A stretch of DNA of 64,000 bases from Mermis nigrescens (lineage: Eukaryota; Nematoda; Enoplea; Mermithida; Mermithidae): positions 372,001 through 436,000 of the forward strand of contig JAVLUZ010000171.1 of assembly GCA_036768485.1 (NCBI GenBank), given 5' to 3'. Positions 58,691 through 64,000 of this stretch are shown piece after piece. The stretch's first letter is position 1; each line of letters begins with the position of its first letter. Below the pieces are notes generated by a model. It was not told the DNA's origin and did not search any database. It saw only the letters and a list, made by a program, of their open reading frames with translations. A program made the translations under genes and the position numbers.

Positions 58691-60000
58691 CAGCCAGTCA
58701 TCTTACATAAAAATTATGAAATAATTTTTATGATTTTTAAATTGAAATTTGAGTGTTTGAATTTGCGATAAAGAAAATAATCAAAAGACAGTCACTTGGA
58801 TTATTTAAGCCGAGTAATAAAATAAGGGCCGTCCACCAATTCCGAACTAAACGCGATTGATCACTATGAAAAAGTTTTGAAAAATGAGCTTGCTAAGCGA
58901 GAGTTGTAAACCAAGAGAAACTTAAACTTTAAACCTACCATTAAATTATGAAGAGAATTGTAAAAGATTTTTAACTTTAAGAAAATTGAAAAGATGGAAT
59001 GTTGGTAAATTAAAAAACAAAGTTTTTCGGCGAAAATTCCAAAATTTCATGCAAATATCAAGTGTAAGGTACACTAACGCTCAGATTTGGTAGTAAAATA
59101 AATTTCTAGTATAAACTACATATTAACAACAAATGAATTGTGCAAACTTTACAAAACTACTAAGTGTAGAGAATACTAACAGTCAGATTCCCAATTCTGA
59201 TTTAACGTAGAAAAAAACTAGAATTTTACTTTATTTTTATCCTATTCGACCTCGCCCGACTTTTGAACAGAGAAAGTGGCGAACAAAAAATGTACAAACA
59301 CGTATTTTCCACTGTCCACCACATAGTAAACTTAAAAATCTGAACCTAACGCCCATTGAATGTAAATAAATTCGGTTCAGGCCAGTTTGTTGCGCTTTGA
59401 TTGTAGTAGGCTTGTATGTGCCAAACTTATGTTCCGCAAAATATTTGATATGATTTATCAATCAAAATTCGAAAAAACCTGTTTTTTTTCGCCCACTTTA
59501 CACCTCAGATTTCGAACTTTACACCCCATAAACAACTCAATATAACGTTTTTTTAACGCGGCTCGCTTCGACGTGTAGCCATTAGAAGTTACTTTATTTC
59601 TATTTTATTTAATTAACCCCAACTTTTGGCAGAGAAATCTTGGACAAAATCTGTTTTTTTACTCATCCACTAGAGAGTAAAGTTAAAAACCCTGGTACTA
59701 ACTGCGTATTGATTGTAGAAAAGTTTGCTGGTAAGCACAAGATAGTCCTTGATCCGAAGTACATTTCTGTCAGAAAAAATTTCCTAAAACTATAACTGGA
59801 GTTGTTGGCAGACATAAACATGTCGAAAACTCGGCCAAAATGTGTCTTTTCGCCCCCAGATTTTCGCACTCTTTACACTCCCATTCGAGAACTGAGACGA
59901 AATTCAAAAAACAAAAAAGTGTTATCTGCAGAACCTAAATAGATATATGAGTCAAATGAAGTACATGGTTTTGCCAAAAGAATTGAAAAAAATGAAAAAA

Positions 60001-60086
60001 GTCAGCATTCATAAGATTCGAACCCATCATTCTTTGTTTAATACCGCATCCGAGAACGGAGTTGTCAACCACTTCGCCAACTCGAC
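60001..60086 (-). tRNA. tRNA-like sequence, probably a tRNA pseudogene or SINE head
   Basis: On the minus strand, an A-box-like TGGCGAAGTGGTTGAC near the start and a perfect B box GGGTTCGAATC near the end are spaced as in a Leu/Ser-type tRNA of about 86 nt. The T-arm can pair (ATGGG with CTTAT, using wobbles). The acceptor stem pairs at only about four of seven positions, and the anticodon stem is poor. It is likely a decayed tRNA or a tRNA-derived element rather than a functional gene. Confidence 0.5.
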
Positions 60087-60509
60087 AAATCAGCAGATTT
60101 CAGCTTGATTATACTATTTTGAAAATTATTCATCATTCTACTGAAGTTTAAGAATAGTGCATTTATGATGATAAAAATAATTATTTATTAAAGACGAGTC
60201 AAAAACCTCTGAAATACGAAAAATCTGATCAAAAATATGCAATACGGAGTTATCTATCGGCATTAGAAAATAGATGTAGGTATAATTCAAAGTTCACCTC
60301 TTTATACCTCAACAAACACTGGCTGTAGAAAAGTTTAAAGGTCAGATTCGTTATTCTGACCTTACGGAGAACATTTTAAAAAATTCATCATCCACGACGC
60401 TCTGGGCGCAAAAATGCTTCTCGGTGTAAACTTTACACTTGTGCTAATACCGCAATATTGAGTGTATAAAACAAATAAACATATAAGAAAAAGGATGGCC
60501 AAGTATATT

Positions 60510-60535
60510 ATAGGTAGCGCTATTGCGCTACCTAT
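60510..60535. repeat. Perfect hairpin palindrome GGTAGCGC/GCGCTACC, copy 1
   Basis: Arms ATAGGTAGCGC and GCGCTACCTAT (11 bp each, perfect) around a 4-bp loop, preceded by CCAAGTATATT. A sister hairpin preceded by CCAAGTATATC is at 62695-62719. Confidence 0.85.
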
Positions 60536-62694
60536 GATAATAAGTTTAACATATGTATTCATTAACTGCAGTCTTTTCCATTCCAAATGGTGTATTTCCG
60601 ATTTACGGCTTATTAATGTACATGATTACAATAAAGCTGCATATCTTTGTCGACTTCTGTGCACAGTAGTGTGATTGCTGGTTCATTTTAAACCACTTTT
60701 GCAGGCAATTTACATCAATTAAACGATTGCTCTCCATGTGCAAGATTTTGTGAAACATATTATAAACACGGCTAAGAAGGATTTAACTTTAATGCAACCC
60801 ATTTAAGACAAAATTACATCTCTTCAATGATCTAAGGACACTTGAACATAATTTTTAAATCACTTTAGATTACTTTTGAGGGTAAACAATTTCACTTAAT
60901 TGATGTCTCACATATGAATCCTTGAAAATTTCTTGACTTCAGTTACAAAGTCTCTGCAAGTCTATCGAATTAAGGTTAACACGTAATGTAAACTTTACAC
61001 AAACACGTAGCGTAAAGAATATTTTAGTCGGATTCGTAATCTTGATATTGCTCCGATATTACTTTCTACATTTATGAAAAAATGAGTCTCCATAATGTTT
61101 TGAAGACAAATAAACATTAGGTTTAAACCACTTTGCAATACTGCTGAGTGTAAGCAAGCGCCCAACTGACGTATATATTTCACTCCCTGTAAATTTTTAG
61201 ATCTCAGGAAAAAAAATTATGTCTCTACAATGGTCTGAGGACAAATAAACAATGAGTGTAAACTACTTTACATCACTGTTGGATGTAAACAAACGCGCCT
61301 ACGTGACGTCTCACATTTGATCCTTTGAAAATTTTTAGACTCCAAGAAAAAATAAGGTTTCTGGAATGCTCAAAAACGAAGATAAATACATATGTAGTGT
61401 AAACTTCATGTAAACACCTAGTGTTAAGAAAATTTTGGTCAGATTCGTAATTTTGATATTGTTCCGATATTACGATTAATATTTATGAAAAATTAAGTCT
61501 CCATAATGTTCTATGGGAAAACTAACAATTTGTGTAAACCACTTTACAACACTGTAGAGTGTAAACATATGCGCCAGACTGGCATATCAAATTTGGTAAG
61601 GCAGAAAAAACAAGACAGAAACGCATTTTAAACACCCAATTTTTGACATTACACTCGCTAAATATTAATGTGACATGCACCCGATATAAAGCACTTTATT
61701 TTCATTCTATTGGACTTATCCCGACTTCTGGACGGAGAAAGTGGCGAACAAAAAACGCAACAAAAACGTATTTTCCATCATTTAGAACACTGTAAACTTT
61801 AAAATTCCGTACCGAACTCCCCATTGAGTTTAAAGAAATTCGGTTTGCTACAATTTGTAGCTTTTAAATCGTAGTGCATTCTTGTGTGCCAAAATTCTCT
61901 TGCAAAATTTGGTATGATTTATTAATCAAAATTCGGAAAAAACGTGTTTTTTCGCTTATTTTTTACCTCTGATTTTGAACTTTACACCCCCATAAATAAC
62001 TCAATATTGCGTTTTTTTAAATGCGGTTTGCTGCGATGTGTAGAACCTGAGAGGCACTTTATTATTGCTGTATTAGATTCACATTGACTCATAAGCGGGA
62101 AAATTTGGCAGAGAAATCTTAGTTAAAATCCGTTTTTTTACACCATCCACTAGAGTGTAAACTTAAAACCCCAGGATCTAACTCACCATATAGCATAGAA
62201 GACTTTACTTATATGCAGAATGTAATCCTTGATCCGCGCTACATTTCTGTCAGAAAACATTTTAAAAAACTCATAACCGGAGTTAGTATCGGACAGAAGC
62301 AGGTTGAAAACTCGACTAAAAAGTGCTTTTTCACCCCCAGATTTTCGCACTCTTTGCACTGCCATTCGATAACTAATGCGAATTTCAAAAAACGAAAAAA
62401 GTGCCATCTGTAGAATTCATCCCTCTATTATCCTATGCTGTTCAATTCTTCGAGTCATCAATACTCAGTTGTCCACATGCCGCAGTAAAAAGGTCCCAAA
62501 ATTTGTCTTATTTATAACATTACACAAAAACTTTACACCTTCTTTACACAATCAGTTTTGAGTTTCAAGAAAAACAAAAAAACACGGGCAGCGAATTTTT
62601 ATATTATCTTTCTTTAAAAAAAACCGCACCTTCTAGAAGTGTCCCGTTATAGCTGTAGGGGGTGCACAGGTGTTAGGGGTACCCAAGTATATCA

Positions 62695-62719
62695 TAGGTA
62701 CGCGCTAACGCGCTACCTA
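62695..62719. repeat. Hairpin palindrome GGTA(C)GCGC/GCGCTACC, copy 2
   Basis: TAGGTA(C)GCGC and GCGCTACCTA around TAAC, with one extra base in the left arm. It shares the CCAAGTATAT leader with the hairpin at 60510-60535, so both come from one ancestral sequence. Confidence 0.8.
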
Positions 62720-62721
62720 AG

Positions 62722-63000
62722 ATGCACCTGCTTCGCCTAGACAATGTATCTACCTTTGCTTTAAGCAACTACTTTTGGCCCCTGCTCAAGGCCAAGTACA
62801 AACAAAATTTAATGCAATACGATGCAGAGGCTTTCAACAACTTTTCCCATCTTATCAAACAATGTTTCACTCTCCGAGACATACACGCTCTAGCTAATCT
62901 GTGGCAAAATTTCAATGATCGAGCAAAAGAATATTTTGCATACTTTCACGAACGATTAATTGATGAGCACATACTTTGTTGCATAGTACTCAAGAATTGA
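62722..63000 (+). CDS. Unrecognised 92-aa fragment, possibly transposase-derived
   Basis: An intact 92-codon frame with an aromatic, helix-rich composition (SNYFWPLLKAKYKQNL, then FTLRDIHALANLWQNF and EYFAYFHERLIDEHI). The pattern of a Leu/Trp helix followed by Y-F-x2-Y-F vaguely recalls the C-terminal part of MULE-type transposases, but I cannot support this firmly. No splice or TIR context is visible beyond the hairpin immediately upstream. Confidence 0.3.
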   Translation: MHLLRLDNVSTFALSNYFWPLLKAKYKQNLMQYDAEAFNNFSHLIKQCFTLRDIHALANLWQNFNDRAKEYFAYFHERLIDEHILCCIVLKN

Positions 63001-64000
63001 CCATCATTTGATTTAATTACAAAAATGCCAGTGCGCGCATAAAAATCCGAAAATTTCGAGCTTAAAAGCCGCTGTTTTTTCCAGGGGGGCCTGTGGACAG
63101 ATGCGTTTTAAAAAACTTCAGAAATAACTAAAAATTAATCAATAATTAGCCCCTCTGTCCCATCTCTCAGTCAAATTTCACACAAATCCGACCGCTGGTT
63201 CGTAAAAATCAATAAAAATCAATCAATAATCAAAGTTTCCCGGGAAACCCTCATTTCCCAGGACTGTTCCAGTATGCCACCTCCCCCTCCTACGGGTGGC
63301 GACCTTTACACCACCTCCACGGAATCGCTTAGGCTACCATTCCCAGGCTCGGGGGCACCATCCCCTAGGCTTAAGAGTACCTTTGGCTTAAAAATCAATA
63401 ATTTTTGAGTTTCCTGGGAAATTCATTTTGGCAGGTCCAGGCCCCCTCCCGCAGGCTTAGGGACACGCCTGTCCATCCTTCATCACTGCCTATGCTACAG
63501 CATTGCTACCTGGCCCCACCTCAGGTAGCAAGTTTGAGCCCGCCCGTCTATGCTTAAGCATAGGCTATCTTATAACACACTATGCCAGGGAAGCCCGGTA
63601 TACTACTTGCGCTCATTGCCGATGGCTAGCAGTTTTTTGTTTGTTGGATCAACGTCATTTTATTTGCGTTTTATTGTAAAATTTTCTTGTCATAAAAATA
63701 CTAATTCGCGTTTCATCATTCCATGTGCCTTTAAAATCTCGTCTTTAAATTTTGCATAATCTCATTGTTTTAATCTCGTTGTTTTAAACTCGTTGATTTT
63801 TTGCCTTGCTCAGGGCAAGTTTTTTGGCCTTATTTTACCTTAATTTTATCTAAAATCTACTTAATTTTTCTTTCATTCAAATTTATTTTTCCGATCTCTG
63901 CACTACTTGATAGAGGCTCAGTCATGGATTCAGCCGCCATACTTTTTAAGTCACATTTTACTCCCCATCCACAGGGGCCCAACCTAAAAATTTCAACAAT
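63001..64000. other. No gene recognised; C-rich low-complexity patch
   Basis: 63240-63560 is C-rich with recurring AGGCTTA / TAGGCTA words (for example CTTAAGCATAGGCTATC). The rest is AT-rich. Short frames have no motif. Confidence 0.5.

Larger units (their letters stand above)
57180..61690 (-). repeat. Large composite repeat, right copy (inverted)
   Basis: Inverse of 9995-12850 with extra material: the fold-back unit (57191-57957), an LTR-like insertion at about 58095-58690 absent from the left copy, and about 1.4 kb around 59220-60400. The degenerate ~260-bp tandem units with GTGTAAAC / TTTACAC words lie at about 60650-61620. No coding frame is supported. Confidence 0.75.
59220..62440. repeat. 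Direct duplication of a ~740-bp segment, 2.48 kb apart
   Basis: 59220-59960 and about 61695-62440 match over GGAGAAAGTGGCGAACAAAA, CTCAATATNNCGTTTTTTTA, CTTGATCCGNNNTACATTTC and CCCCCAGATTTTCGCACTCT. Each copy contains two halves that are themselves similar (an 'ACTTTATT...CCACTNNNGAGT...TGATTGTAG' pattern repeated every ~370 bp). This is a higher-order tandem arrangement. Confidence 0.75.

Overview
This window is AT-rich nuclear DNA from an invertebrate animal that I cannot place further. The evidence is an intron-bearing animal gene on the + strand, a Ty3/Gypsy LTR retrotransposon, many DNA transposons and MITEs (hAT-, PIF/Harbinger- and Merlin-like), and minisatellites. I see no bacterial-style operons, rRNA genes or CRISPR arrays. 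Most short open frames are chance frames or parts of repeats.

The one host gene I recognise is BTBD9, a BTB-BACK adaptor with two C-terminal F5/8C-like domains. It spans about 13.3-48.96 kb in seven visible exons: 13295-13477, 34308-34632, 38269-38473, 39308-39526, 40385-40580, 41984-42153, and a last exon ending at 48960. The first five junctions agree in reading phase. The last junction does not fit any simple AG acceptor. The exon(s) for the N-terminal half of the BTB domain are not in the window or were not recognised.

The first BTBD9 intron (20.8 kb) holds a CCAAC-type minisatellite at 14.5-15.8 and 30.3 kb. It was split by a complete but decayed Ty3/Gypsy element (15788-30261) with ~1 kb LTRs and a 4-bp CTAA target duplication. 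The element has a gag zinc-knuckle region, protease, RT, RNase H, and an integrase with GPY motif. Beyond pol it carries about 4.1 kb of further coding sequence (24342-28475) of unknown function, and then a short basic leucine-zipper-like frame (28839-29060). Two MITEs of one family are nested in its integrase/pol end.

The rest is layered repeats. They include at least six copies of a ~215-267 bp MITE with 8-bp target duplications, and two ~1.4 kb hAT-type elements. There are smaller hAT-like insertions, Harbinger-like elements with 3-bp duplications, and a ~650 bp Merlin/ISXO2-like remnant. Three elements have termini built from inverted arrays of short tandem repeats. A large composite repeat is present twice in opposite orientation (about 10.0-12.85 kb and 57.2-61.7 kb). 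A Harbinger gene-pair relic lies at 55.9-56.6 kb.
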